DNA of 13,592 nucleotides, from the NCBI GenBank assembly GCA_964469555.1, contig CAYYAQ010000139.1, positions 1-13,592 of the forward strand, given 5' to 3'. The notes beneath the pieces were generated by a model. The model worked only from the letters and a program-made list of their open reading frames with translations, did not search any database and was not told the origin of the DNA. The position numbers and the translations under genes were made by a program. Within the stretch, counting starts at the first letter, position 1. Each line of letters begins with the position of its first letter. Shown here one piece after another: positions 1 to 7,622 of this stretch. The stretch comes from CAYYAQ01 sp964469555 (lineage in GTDB: Bacteria; Planctomycetota; UBA1135; UBA2386).

Positions 1-1
1 C

Positions 2-439
2 CTGACCGGCGATCCCCATTGGGCGGAAGACCTCGTACAGGAGACCCTGGTCCGCGCCTGCCGCGGCATCCGCGGCTTCCGCGGCGAGTGCTCGCTGCGG
101 ACCTGGCTCTTCCAGATCCAGGTCCGCCTCGCGGGCCAGCCAAGTCGATGGAAGGGCCGGCAACCGGACTCCGGTCGCGGCGATCTCATCGTGCCTGACA
201 ATCTGGCCACCCAACCCGGGCTCGAGAGCGAGGAGCGGGAGCTGGCCGAGCGTCTCGACGAGGCGATGGAGCGGTTGACCACCCGCCAGCGCACCGCGCT
301 GCATCTCCGCGCGGTCGAGGGCCTCGACTACCGAGCGATCTCCCAGGTCCTCGGTGGTTCCCACGCGGCCTCACGCATGCTGGTCCTCGCTGCCCGCCGC
401 CAGATCCTGCGCCGCATGGGGAGGCACCTGCTGCCATGA
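2..439 (+). CDS. ECF-type RNA polymerase sigma factor, 5' end missing
   Basis: The frame is open from the window edge to the TGA at 437-439, giving 145 visible residues. The visible N-terminal part matches sigma-70 region 2: an acidic DLVQETLVRA stretch followed by GFRGECSLRTWLFQI, close to the usual family pattern ending in TWL.RI. After a short basic linker comes region 4 with LTTRQRTALHLRAVEGLDY and a helix-turn-helix (YRAISQVLGG onward). It would direct RNA polymerase to a small regulon. The recognition-helix stretch (SHAASRMLVLAARR) differs from the common S.GTVKSRL pattern, so its target promoter cannot be predicted. An internal ATG-like reading start near position 191 would remove region 2, so that shorter form is not the real gene. 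It overlaps the next gene by ATGA, the usual arrangement of a sigma factor and its anti-sigma factor. The true start lies left of the window. Confidence 0.88.
   Translation: MTGDPHWAEDLVQETLVRACRGIRGFRGECSLRTWLFQIQVRLAGQPSRWKGRQPDSGRGDLIVPDNLATQPGLESEERELAERLDEAMERLTTRQRTALHLRAVEGLDYRAISQVLGGSHAASRMLVLAARRQILRRMGRHLLP
418..424 (+). promoter_or_regulatory. Shine-Dalgarno-like site for the anti-sigma gene
   Basis: The run GGGGAGG lies inside the end of the sigma-factor gene, 11 bases before the ATG at 436. The spacing is a little long. It is the clearest Shine-Dalgarno-like site near a start on the plus strand here. With the ATGA overlap it supports the ATG at 436 and translational coupling. 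Confidence 0.4.
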
Positions 440-1920
440 AACCGCCGCAAGCCCACTGCGCCCAGGCGGACCTGGTTCTCGCCCGCTTCCTGGACGGCGA
501 CCCGACGACCAAGAACTCCGACTCCCCCGCGCACCTCGGGTCGTGCCCGGAGTGCCAGTCCGCGTTGCGTCGCGCCCGGCGGCTGGACGCGCTGCTCGCG
601 CAACACTCGACCATCGAAGTATCGGATGCGCTCGGTGACCGGTTGCTGACCGCCGCGTTTCCGGCGCCCGTTCCCCCGACGCGGCGTCGGTTGCCGCTGG
701 TCGCCGGCGCCGCCGTGCTTCTGATCGGCGGCATCGCGATCGGCATGTGGTGGCGGGCCCCGACCACCAGCCGCGGTCGAGATGCGGCAGCGGACGACGT
801 CGCCCGACGACGAACCGAAGAACCGAAAAACGAGTTGCTCACCGATCTTCTGCCCCTGCCCGACGCCGGCAAGCGTCGGTCGTTCGGGCACGTGACGCGC
901 ACGATCCGGCGGACGCCAAGGACCCGGCTCACCAACGCGACGATCCTCCGCCGCGAAGACTTGGCGTCGGTGATCCTCCCCACCGTCGGAATCCTCCAGG
1001 GACTGCACGGACTCGCCGTGCCAGGGAGCGGCATCGCGACATTCTCGTGGTCGAGCATGCGCCGCACCGCCGCACGGCTGGCCCGGGACGCACGCTTCGA
1101 AGCCGGCACGAAGTTGATGCAGTCCCGTCGAACCTCGGACCACCGCCAGTTCGTCGCGTTCCTGGCCACGACGACCGAGACCCCCCTGTTGCACGATCTG
1201 CTCGCCGCTGCGCGGGACGATGCGGCGACCGTACGACGGATTCACACCGCTCTCCGTCGTGGCCGACCTGGTCAGGAGGTCATCGTCGCAGCCGCGCGCC
1301 TCGGCCATCCGCGTCTCGACGCGGCGATCGTCCGCATCACACGACGCTGGCCTTTGACCTCGCACGCGACCATCGAAGCGATCGCCTCGACTGACAACAG
1401 ACCCGGTCGCGTCGCCGTGCTGCTCGATATCTGGGATGAGTTGCGCGCGCGCCGCGCCCTCGGTAGTGACGAGACGCGCTTGCTCGAGTCATCGTTCCGG
1501 CAGCTACCCCCTGCGGCCACCGCCGAACTCATGACGGCCGCGCAAGCGGCGAAGCGACCCGATCGGCGACTACAGTGCTTGACCGCGCTCGGGTGGCGAC
1601 GCGACCCATCGTCTGTCGGGTTTCTCCTTCGACTGGTCGACAGCCGACACCACGAGACCGCGCTCGCGTCCGGTCACGTACTGAGTCGCATGCCCGTCTC
1701 GACCGAGGACGAGATCGCCGCGTGCATCGAGCGGAGCCGACGCGCGTACGTCCTGCTCGCCGCGCTGTGTGGCATGCGCTCGAAACTACCCCGATCCAAG
1801 CTTCGAACGACAACTCTCACCAGGGAAGAGACCGCGTTCCTCTGGGACGGAGCGTTCAATGCCAATCAGTTCGGCATCGCGTGCGCTCTCTGTCGCAGGC
1901 GAAGCGTCCTCTTCGATTGA
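436..1920 (+). CDS. Membrane anti-sigma-like protein with zinc motif and HEAT-like C-terminal part
   Basis: The protein has 494 residues. Residues 33-40 read HLGSCPEC, the HxxxCxxC core of zinc-binding anti-sigma domains, with H7/C8 available as a further ligand. A basic patch (RRR, 83-85) precedes a single hydrophobic helix at about 86-106. Residues 107-494 would then lie outside the cytoplasm and look largely alpha-helical. A HEAT-like unit is easiest to see around 379-420: LQCLTALGWRRDPSSVGFLL, then a second helix with ALASGHVLSRM. The ATG overlaps the stop of the sigma-factor gene, which strongly suggests it binds and holds that sigma factor. Known anti-sigma factors of this class are usually much shorter, so the roughly 390-residue outer part is unusual and may be the sensor. 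The anti-sigma role is inferred from motif and position. The signal is unknown. Confidence 0.72.
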   Translation: MKPPQAHCAQADLVLARFLDGDPTTKNSDSPAHLGSCPECQSALRRARRLDALLAQHSTIEVSDALGDRLLTAAFPAPVPPTRRRLPLVAGAAVLLIGGIAIGMWWRAPTTSRGRDAAADDVARRRTEEPKNELLTDLLPLPDAGKRRSFGHVTRTIRRTPRTRLTNATILRREDLASVILPTVGILQGLHGLAVPGSGIATFSWSSMRRTAARLARDARFEAGTKLMQSRRTSDHRQFVAFLATTTETPLLHDLLAAARDDAATVRRIHTALRRGRPGQEVIVAAARLGHPRLDAAIVRITRRWPLTSHATIEAIASTDNRPGRVAVLLDIWDELRARRALGSDETRLLESSFRQLPPAATAELMTAAQAAKRPDRRLQCLTALGWRRDPSSVGFLLRLVDSRHHETALASGHVLSRMPVSTEDEIAACIERSRRAYVLLAALCGMRSKLPRSKLRTTTLTREETAFLWDGAFNANQFGIACALCRRRSVLFD

Positions 1921-1983
1921 CCCCACTGCCTTCCCCTCGAGAGCCCGCCCGCACTCCCGATCCTTCTCGAACCACAGATCATC

Positions 1984-3765
1984 ATGACCCACCATTGCAT
2001 CCTCCCGGCCACGATTCTGCTCGCCCTGACCGCCCTGTCACCCGCCACTGCCCAGGCTGACGCGCAGGACGCCCGTGGCCTCAAGATCATTTCGATCTCG
2101 GATCTGCTGTTCCGCACACAACCGCCACGGGCACCTCGGCTCGGCAAGTTGAGTGGTCGCCGCCGCGGCGACGAGAACTTCCCCCGGCCGCTCGCGAAGT
2201 CCGAGTTCTTCTGCATCGAGAAGGGCCAGTTCCTGGACCTGATTCGGTCGACGTGCGGGGACGTCGCCGACGAGGTGTCGATGATCGTGCGCGGTCAGTC
2301 GTTGTTGATCTCCGGCAAGAACAGCCATGTGGCTGAAGTCGAACAGATCGTCAAGGTCATGCGTCGAGCCATGACCCAACGGTTCGCGGTAAACGTGCGC
2401 CTCTATCGCATCGGCACCGACCAGTACCCCGCAGCCGCTTCGGCGCGCCAACTGACCGAGCTGACCAAGGACCTGACGCCGATCTGGCACGGACACACGA
2501 AAACGCTCTCGGGCCAGCAGGTCGTGCTCGCCCAGGAGAACTTCACGCGCTACGTGTGCGATGTGGACGTCGAAGTGGCGGAGGAGATCTCGGTCGGTCA
2601 ACCGGTGACGACGTCGATGTTCGAAGGCATCCGCATCCTGGTCGAGAGCCACGCTCTGATCGGCAGTACGGATCGCGTCTTCAAGTGCCAATTCGCGCTC
2701 TGCGAGAAGCAGAAGGAGCTGAAACTCCAGTCAACCGGCGTCCAGGATATGCCGAGCATCGGCATCCCGCATCTCGCAGCGATATCCGGCGCCTTTTCGG
2801 GACGGGTGGAGCACGATGGAGCTCTCCTGGTTTCGATCAAAAGTCGGGCACCCGCCGACGGCAACTTCCTCCTCGTCGTACAGGCGAGCCCATCCGCCGC
2901 GAACCCCACCGAGATCTCGGCCGGCGAGACCCTGTTGCTCCCCATCTCCGCGTTGACGAGCAGTTCGCTCCAGTTCGACATGCCACTCACCCGCTCCGAG
3001 GAGGATCCCGAAGGAGCGCGCGGTGGTTATCCGGTGATCAAGTTTGAGGTGGATGATGGTGGCAACCGCGGCGAGACGCTTCTGAGCTTGTTGCGCGAGA
3101 GTCTCGGCAGCCTCCTCGATGAGGGTGGGGCCGCGGTCGACATGACCAGCAATGGCTCCGGTCACGGGTTCATCCTCGTGCGAGGTTCCCAGAAGACCCG
3201 CACCGAAGTGCGTCGGTTGCTCGCTGCGCTCCAGGATCAGTGGATCCACGGGGTTGAAGTACAACTGACGACCGAACTCCTGGCTGTGCCACGCGGCAGC
3301 TCGACATTCTCCGCATTGAGCCAGGTCAATCCGTCCTCACGCGAGGTCCTGCACTCGCTGACGTTTCCGACGTTGATCGGCGACACCGCGCTGGTGTTCA
3401 AGGGGATCGAATCCGCGGTCGTGCGGGACTACGAGCCCGAGATCGCCAACAAGACGACCCTGTCGAATCCCGCGGTGCAGACGACCTTCCGCGGGCTGGC
3501 CGTCGCAGTTCGACCAACAGTACAGGGCAAGACCAACGGCGCGAATCTCTATGTCGAAATCAGCCACATTCCCACTCCGACGCGGCAGTCGACGGCACAG
3601 GATTCTGTCGGGGACCTGTATCACGTGAACGTGAACACGGCGCAGTTTACGCGCTCCGGGGCGGTCAAACTCGAAACCAAGGTCCCCTTGGGATGGGGCC
3701 CTCTGTTTCCTGGCGAACCGAACCACTTGCGCGTGCACCAATCTGTTCGATTCCGCAAGCTCTGA
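1984..3765 (+). CDS. Secreted protein with two secretin-like repeat units
   Basis: The protein has 593 residues. Residues 1-24 form a signal peptide: hydrophobic LPATILLALTALSP, then ATAQA with likely cleavage near 24-26. Two related halves follow. Half one has an alpha/beta segment (about 82-140, with SMIVRGQSLLISGKN then a helix), a RYVCDVDVEVAEEISVGQPV stretch (189-208) and a beta-rich tail. Half two repeats this order: 365-433 with GFILVRGSQKTRTEV, then AVVRDYEPEIANKTTLSNPA (478-497) and GLAVAVRPTVQ. The alpha/beta parts resemble secretin N domains, and the tails resemble beta domains of secretin-related planctomycete proteins. I see no convincing complete secretin gate. It starts 63 bases after the anti-sigma gene and probably shares its operon. 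No Shine-Dalgarno site precedes the ATG. The exact function is unknown; a periplasmic or envelope-associated partner of the sensor is a guess. Confidence 0.6.
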   Translation: MTHHCILPATILLALTALSPATAQADAQDARGLKIISISDLLFRTQPPRAPRLGKLSGRRRGDENFPRPLAKSEFFCIEKGQFLDLIRSTCGDVADEVSMIVRGQSLLISGKNSHVAEVEQIVKVMRRAMTQRFAVNVRLYRIGTDQYPAAASARQLTELTKDLTPIWHGHTKTLSGQQVVLAQENFTRYVCDVDVEVAEEISVGQPVTTSMFEGIRILVESHALIGSTDRVFKCQFALCEKQKELKLQSTGVQDMPSIGIPHLAAISGAFSGRVEHDGALLVSIKSRAPADGNFLLVVQASPSAANPTEISAGETLLLPISALTSSSLQFDMPLTRSEEDPEGARGGYPVIKFEVDDGGNRGETLLSLLRESLGSLLDEGGAAVDMTSNGSGHGFILVRGSQKTRTEVRRLLAALQDQWIHGVEVQLTTELLAVPRGSSTFSALSQVNPSSREVLHSLTFPTLIGDTALVFKGIESAVVRDYEPEIANKTTLSNPAVQTTFRGLAVAVRPTVQGKTNGANLYVEISHIPTPTRQSTAQDSVGDLYHVNVNTAQFTRSGAVKLETKVPLGWGPLFPGEPNHLRVHQSVRFRKL

Positions 3766-3777
3766 CAAGCAGTAAGT

Positions 3778-3803
3778 AGAGACCCGCGGGGGCGCGGGTT
3801 TCT
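3778..3803 (+). terminator. GC-rich hairpin, probable terminator
   Basis: The arms AGAGACCCGC (3778-3787) and GCGGGTTTCT (3794-3803) form a 10-bp stem with one G-T wobble and a 6-base loop. It starts 12 bases after the stop of the secretin-like gene. A real T-run is missing (only TTTCTC), so efficiency is uncertain, but position and strength suit the end of the sigma-factor operon. Confidence 0.55.
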
Positions 3804-3892
3804 CGGCTTCCCGGGGACGCGACAGCCTACGCGCTCAACTCGGGACGGTCGTCAAGTGGAGACGCACGGTTGGAATCCAGCGGCTATGATTC

Positions 3893-3911
3893 CCTGAGGC
3901 CTTCCCTTAGG
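3893..3911 (+). other. Hairpin in the leader region of rpoN
   Basis: CCTGAGG (3893-3899) and CCTTAGG (3905-3911) pair as a 7-bp stem with one wobble around a 5-base loop. It ends 68 bases before the rpoN start. A TATGAT sequence at 3885-3890 just upstream could be a -10 box, though no good -35 box lies 17 bases before it. The hairpin may be a leader structure or chance in this C-rich stretch. The rest of the 3766-3979 gap shows no gene. Confidence 0.3.
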
Positions 3912-3979
3912 TTCGAGCCCTTCCCGCCCCTTTCCCGGGGTGGCCACACACGTCCCCTTTCCGACCTTTACGCTTCCAG

Positions 3980-5416
3980 ATGCAGAGACTCGGTCTGAGC
4001 CAACACATGCGCACCGAGCAGCGGCTTATTCAGTCGCCGCAGATGATCCAGGCGATGAAGATCTTGCAGTGTCCCATGCACGATCTCCTGGAGCAGATCG
4101 AGCAGGAACTTAGCGAGAACGTCTTCCTCGAGGTCGTCGACAAGACCGAGGAAACCGTCACCAACGGTGAGGTACAGGAGACGACGACGGAGGAGACGGA
4201 GTTCGAGGAATCCATCGAGGAGCAGATCTCGAAGGAACTCGACCAACTCGAGGAACGGATCGACGACTACGCCTCGGTCGGGACGCGACCGAACCAGGAG
4301 GACGCCGACCGGCGGTACGAGATGCTGCTCAATACCGCGGATAACGAGGAGACGCTCTCGGAGTACCTCCTCCAGCAAGTCGGCGTGATGGACATCCGCG
4401 ACGAACTCGCGATCGTGGTTGAGCACCTCGTCTTCTCGTTGGACAACGACGGTCGTCTCCTGGAGAGCGCCGAACAGATCGCGGACGACATCATGGTGCC
4501 GATCCCGCTCGCCGAGGAAGCGATCGCGTTGGTGCGCAGTCTGGATCCCGCGGGAATCGGCGCGCGCTCTCTGCAAGACTGCCTGATGATCCAACTCGAC
4601 CGCATGAACTTCGTCACGCCGCTGACGCGCGCGTTGGTCGGTCATCACCTGGACGACCTGGCCTTGAACAAGTTGCCAAAGATCGCCCGAGACACGAACT
4701 CGACAATCGAGGAGGTCAAGGAGGGCTGGGATTTCCTGCGCGCTCACGTGCACCCTCATCCGGGTGCGCGGTTCACCGAGTCGAAGAGCGGAGTCGTCTC
4801 CCCAGACGTCGTCGTGGAGGAGATCGAGGGCCGTCTCGAGGTTCGCAGCCGACGCGGCAACGTCCCCGAGCTGCGCATCTCGCCGACCTACCGCAAGATG
4901 CTCAAGGAGGCGAAGCACGACCCGAAGATCGCTGAGTTCTTGAAGCGCAAGATCGAGTCGGCGAAGTGGTTCATCGAGTCGATCCACCAGCGTCAGAATA
5001 CGATCACGAGAATCGCCACGGAGATCGTAAAGCGCCAGAACGGCTTCCTCCGCCAAGGCGTGCAAGCACTGAAGCCGATGAAGATGCAGGACGTCGCCGA
5101 TGCGGTGGGCGTGCACATCTCGACCGTGAGCCGTGCCGTGTCCGGCAAGTACATCCAGACACCCCAGGGCATCCTGGACATGAAACGATTCTTCTCGGGA
5201 GGCACGGTGACCGACAGTGGCAAGGTCATGAGCCAGCAGGCGGTCAAGCTGCTACTGCAGACGATCGTCGCCGAGGAGGACAAGGCCCGACCGCATTCCG
5301 ACGACCAACTCGTCGAACTCCTTGCAGGCAAGGGCGTCCACATCGCTCGACGCACCGTCACGAAGTACCGCAAGGCGGTGAACATCGAATCGTCCAGTCG
5401 CCGCAAGGAATACTGA
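3980..5416 (+). CDS. rpoN: RNA polymerase sigma-54 factor RpoN
   Basis: The 478 residues match the usual length of this family (about 480). Region I, which contacts the activator ATPase, is at 5-51 (LSQHMRTEQRLIQSPQMIQA and MKILQCPMHDLL). An acidic region II follows at 54-97. The core-binding domain carries LDPAGIGARSL (188-198). The helix-turn-helix is at about 369-389 (MQDVADAVGVHISTVSRAV), then KYIQTPQGI. The RpoN box, which reads the -24 promoter element, is intact as ARRTVTKYR at 456-464. The protein directs transcription from -24/-12 promoters and needs an AAA+ enhancer-binding activator; none is encoded here. One small oddity is ELSENVFLE at 43-51, where most relatives have ENP. No Shine-Dalgarno site precedes the ATG. 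It lies after the terminator-like hairpin, so it probably has its own promoter, and 64 bases before efp. Confidence 0.96.
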   Translation: MQRLGLSQHMRTEQRLIQSPQMIQAMKILQCPMHDLLEQIEQELSENVFLEVVDKTEETVTNGEVQETTTEETEFEESIEEQISKELDQLEERIDDYASVGTRPNQEDADRRYEMLLNTADNEETLSEYLLQQVGVMDIRDELAIVVEHLVFSLDNDGRLLESAEQIADDIMVPIPLAEEAIALVRSLDPAGIGARSLQDCLMIQLDRMNFVTPLTRALVGHHLDDLALNKLPKIARDTNSTIEEVKEGWDFLRAHVHPHPGARFTESKSGVVSPDVVVEEIEGRLEVRSRRGNVPELRISPTYRKMLKEAKHDPKIAEFLKRKIESAKWFIESIHQRQNTITRIATEIVKRQNGFLRQGVQALKPMKMQDVADAVGVHISTVSRAVSGKYIQTPQGILDMKRFFSGGTVTDSGKVMSQQAVKLLLQTIVAEEDKARPHSDDQLVELLAGKGVHIARRTVTKYRKAVNIESSSRRKEY

Positions 5417-5421
5417 GCGCT

Positions 5422-5434
5422 CACTCGACGAGTG
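5422..5434 (+). other. Small hairpin between rpoN and efp
   Basis: CACTC and GAGTG pair around a GAC loop, 5 bases after the rpoN stop. GAG/CTC could extend the stem past a 4-base bulge. There is no T-run. It could attenuate read-through into efp or be chance. Confidence 0.2.
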
Positions 5435-5480
5435 CTCCCCGTCTCCAACCCCTCAACCTCTATCACCACTCGACAACCCA

Positions 5481-6047
5481 ATGGGCATCAAGGTCACGGA
5501 AGTCAGACCCGGCATGGTCATCCGCATTCAAGGCGAGTATTTCCAGATCACGAAGTACGTGCACACGACTCCCGGAAAAGGGCAGGCGATCAACCACGTC
5601 TACCTGAAGAACATGCTCACAGGACGGCAGAAAGAACTGCGCATGAGCACGGGCGACACACTCGACAACGTGTTCTTGGACAACAAGGACTGCCAGTACC
5701 TCTACAAGGACGGCAACGGCCACGTGTTCATGGACAACGAGTCCTACGAACAGTTCCATCTCCCGGACGTCATGGTCGAAGACAACCTCCGATTCATGAG
5801 CGAAGGTGACAACGTCACCGTCTGTTTCATCGACGCGGAACCGCGTGTGATCCAGCTCCCGCCATCGGTCGTGCTCGAAGTCATCGAAGCAGAGAATGTC
5901 GTCAAGGGCGACACTGCTACCAACCTGCAAAAGACGATCAAGATCAGCACCGGCTACCAGTTGAAGTCCCCTGCCCACATCAAGGTCGGCGACAAGGTCA
6001 AGATCACGACCGAAGACGGGCTCTACTCCGCACGAGCGAACGATTAG
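5481..6047 (+). CDS. efp: Translation elongation factor P
   Basis: The 188 residues match the standard three-domain EF-P length. The N-terminal KOW-like domain carries the ribosome-facing loop TTPGKGQA (29-36). K33 corresponds to the E. coli lysine 34 that receives beta-lysine in some bacteria. The middle domain has FMDNESYEQ (about 79-87) and the C-terminal OB domain has the family signature GDTAT with STGYQLKSP and VGDKVKI. EF-P relieves ribosomes stalled at consecutive prolines. No modification enzyme (EpmA/EpmB, EarP or YmfI type) is encoded here, so the form of K33 is unknown. The PGKG loop favours true EF-P over the YeiP paralogue. The start is set by the family N-terminus. CAACCCA precedes the ATG and no Shine-Dalgarno site is present. 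It follows rpoN by 64 bases and converges with larC. Confidence 0.96.
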   Translation: MGIKVTEVRPGMVIRIQGEYFQITKYVHTTPGKGQAINHVYLKNMLTGRQKELRMSTGDTLDNVFLDNKDCQYLYKDGNGHVFMDNESYEQFHLPDVMVEDNLRFMSEGDNVTVCFIDAEPRVIQLPPSVVLEVIEAENVVKGDTATNLQKTIKISTGYQLKSPAHIKVGDKVKITTEDGLYSARAND

Positions 6048-6304
6048 GCGTCCGCAGCCATCCGCCTCTCCTGTCGACCGGACTCCAAACCTCGTCCCCG
6101 GCAGCAGGCAAGGAAACGCACAGCCTCAGCACGGCAGGCCCAGGTTCTAGCGACCCGTCCAGGATCGCCGGCGAACACGCCAGTCCACAAGGACGCCGAC
6201 GAGCGAGCGCACTCTTCGCCGAGCCGTCGAGGAACGCCCCCGGTCAAGCCCCCGAGCTCACTCGCTGGAACGCCAAGATACTCACTAGCCGCTCGAGCCG
6301 AGGC
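6048..6304. other. Convergent intergenic gap, no gene seen
   Basis: These 257 bases separate the stops of efp and larC. Small minus-strand open frames exist but resemble no family and have shadow-like arginine-rich composition. A GAGC-CGAG-GCTC mini-hairpin lies at about 6294-6305, next to the larC stop, but it lacks a T-run. No convincing terminator was found for either gene. Confidence 0.4.
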
Positions 6305-7489
6305 TCACAACAACCGACGCAGCACTTCACGGCGACCCAGCCCTTGCTCGTGCGCGATACGCAACACCTCGGCCTCCTCCGGGCGCCGGACCGTCTCCCC
6401 GGAGGGCAGCCGCGCCGCCTTGAAACGCACGGGGCCAAACTCCGTCTCGACCGTGTCCTCCCAGCGCTTCACAACCGACCGATCGACCCGATGCGTTCGC
6501 ACACCGAGAGACGTGGATTCCTCGAGCAGAAACTGGACGATACCCTCGCGACACGCTTCGTCGACCAACGCGGTAAACTTCCACCCCGGTCGACCCTTCT
6601 TCATCTGGATCGCGGTCGCGAACGCGTCGACCGCGCCGCGCTGCAGCGAACCGTCGATGAGGAACGCGAGGCCTTCCCCGGTGATCGTGTCGAGATTGCA
6701 CGTGATCTCCAACATCATGGACGTGGCGGAGGCACTGGCTGAGCCCAGCGTGACCCGAAGCAAGTTCGGGTGCTCGGGGTCATCTCGCGTGCCGGCGCCG
6801 TAGCCGCATTTCGAAGGAGTCCACGCGAGGTCCGGTTCGAACTCGTCGACGAGGACCTTGAGCAGCGCTGCGCCCGTCGGCGTGACGCACTCCCCCATCG
6901 GCCCGCCGCTCCGCAACGGAATCCCGAGCAGATTCCCCATCGCCCCCGGCGCGGGCACCGGCATTTCGCCATGGTCACACATGACAGTGCCGCGCCCTGT
7001 CACCACCGCCGAACTGTAGATCCGGTCGATGCCCAACAGGTGGCAGCCCAACACCGTGCAGACCACGTCGACGATCGTGTCCTCAGCGCCGACCTCGTGA
7101 AAGTGCACGTTCTCGATCGGCGTGTCGTGGACCTGGCTCTCGACCTCGCCGAGGACCTGGAAGACACGCTGTGCGCGACCGCGCACCACGTCAGGCATCT
7201 CTCCTGCATCGAGAATCGCCAAAATGTCGCCGAGGTGCCGATGCGATCGCGGTGCCCGGGCGAGTCGAACCTGGAAGTGGGTGCCGGCAAGACTCCCACG
7301 CCTGACGCGCTCGGCGTGCAGGCTGACCCCATCGAGACCGAGCGACGCCACCGGACCTTCCAGCTCAGCGATGCGCACACCGAGATCGAGCAGCGCCCCG
7401 ACCCACATGTCTCCGGCAACACCGGAGAAACAATCGAGGAACGCCACGGAGGAACCGTCCGCACGGTGCGATCCAACGGGAAACGTCAT
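6305..7489 (-). CDS. larC: Nickel insertion protein LarC (nickel-pincer cofactor synthesis)
   Basis: The 394 residues cover the whole LarC (DUF111) family. Visible motifs are FLDCFSGVAGDM (17-28), RHLGDIL (84-90), NVHFHEVGAEDTIVDVV (127-143), GRGTVMCDHGEMPVPAPGA (165-183) and, in the C-terminal domain, QMKKGRPGWK (295-304) followed by TSLGVRTHRV. LarC uses CTP to insert nickel into the pyridinium dithio-acid mononucleotide cofactor of lactate racemase and related enzymes. In Lactiplantibacillus plantarum the gene is split by a programmed frameshift; here it is one uninterrupted frame. The family normally starts just before FLDCFSG, so the ATG at 7489 adds about 14 residues; a GTG at 7447 is an alternative. 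LarA, LarB and LarE are not in the window, so the client enzyme is unknown. It diverges from the HEAT-repeat gene at 7623. Confidence 0.93.
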   Translation of the reverse strand: MTFPVGSHRADGSSVAFLDCFSGVAGDMWVGALLDLGVRIAELEGPVASLGLDGVSLHAERVRRGSLAGTHFQVRLARAPRSHRHLGDILAILDAGEMPDVVRGRAQRVFQVLGEVESQVHDTPIENVHFHEVGAEDTIVDVVCTVLGCHLLGIDRIYSSAVVTGRGTVMCDHGEMPVPAPGAMGNLLGIPLRSGGPMGECVTPTGAALLKVLVDEFEPDLAWTPSKCGYGAGTRDDPEHPNLLRVTLGSASASATSMMLEITCNLDTITGEGLAFLIDGSLQRGAVDAFATAIQMKKGRPGWKFTALVDEACREGIVQFLLEESTSLGVRTHRVDRSVVKRWEDTVETEFGPVRFKAARLPSGETVRRPEEAEVLRIAHEQGLGRREVLRRLL

Positions 7490-7546
7490 GAGCGTGGAAT
7501 CAGGAACACCATTTGCTACCCATGGCCCACTCCTCGGTCTCGGATA

Positions 7547-7590
7547 GGAGCCAGCGCCAGCTTCCTAGCGTATCCTGGAGCAGGCGCCAG
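7547..7590. repeat. Imperfect direct repeat in the larC / HEAT-protein promoter gap
   Basis: GGAGCCAGCGCCAG (7547-7560) and GGAGCAGGCGCCAG (7577-7590) agree at 12 of 14 bases and start exactly 30 bases apart, near three helical turns. Between and around them are inverted pairs TAGGA/TCCTA (7545-7549, 7563-7567) and GGATA/TATCC (7542-7546, 7571-7575). This lies between two divergent genes and could be a paired regulator site. No clear -35/-10 pair was recognised. Confidence 0.35.
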
Positions 7591-7622
7591 AAGCCCGTTC
7601 ACAAACAGCAGCTTACACATTC

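Noticed and set aside
328..1365. Long minus-strand open frame (345 codons) opposite the anti-sigma gene
   Set aside because: Arginine- and glycine-rich, no domain, and fully opposite a gene with clear motifs; a GC-rich shadow frame.
3968..5116. Minus-strand open frame of 382 codons opposite rpoN
   Set aside because: Leucine/arginine/aspartate-rich mirror of rpoN codons with no recognisable motif; rpoN itself is unmistakable.
6044..6247. Small minus-strand open frame between efp and larC
   Set aside because: Sixty-seven residues rich in arginine and alanine, no ribosome site, no recognisable family.
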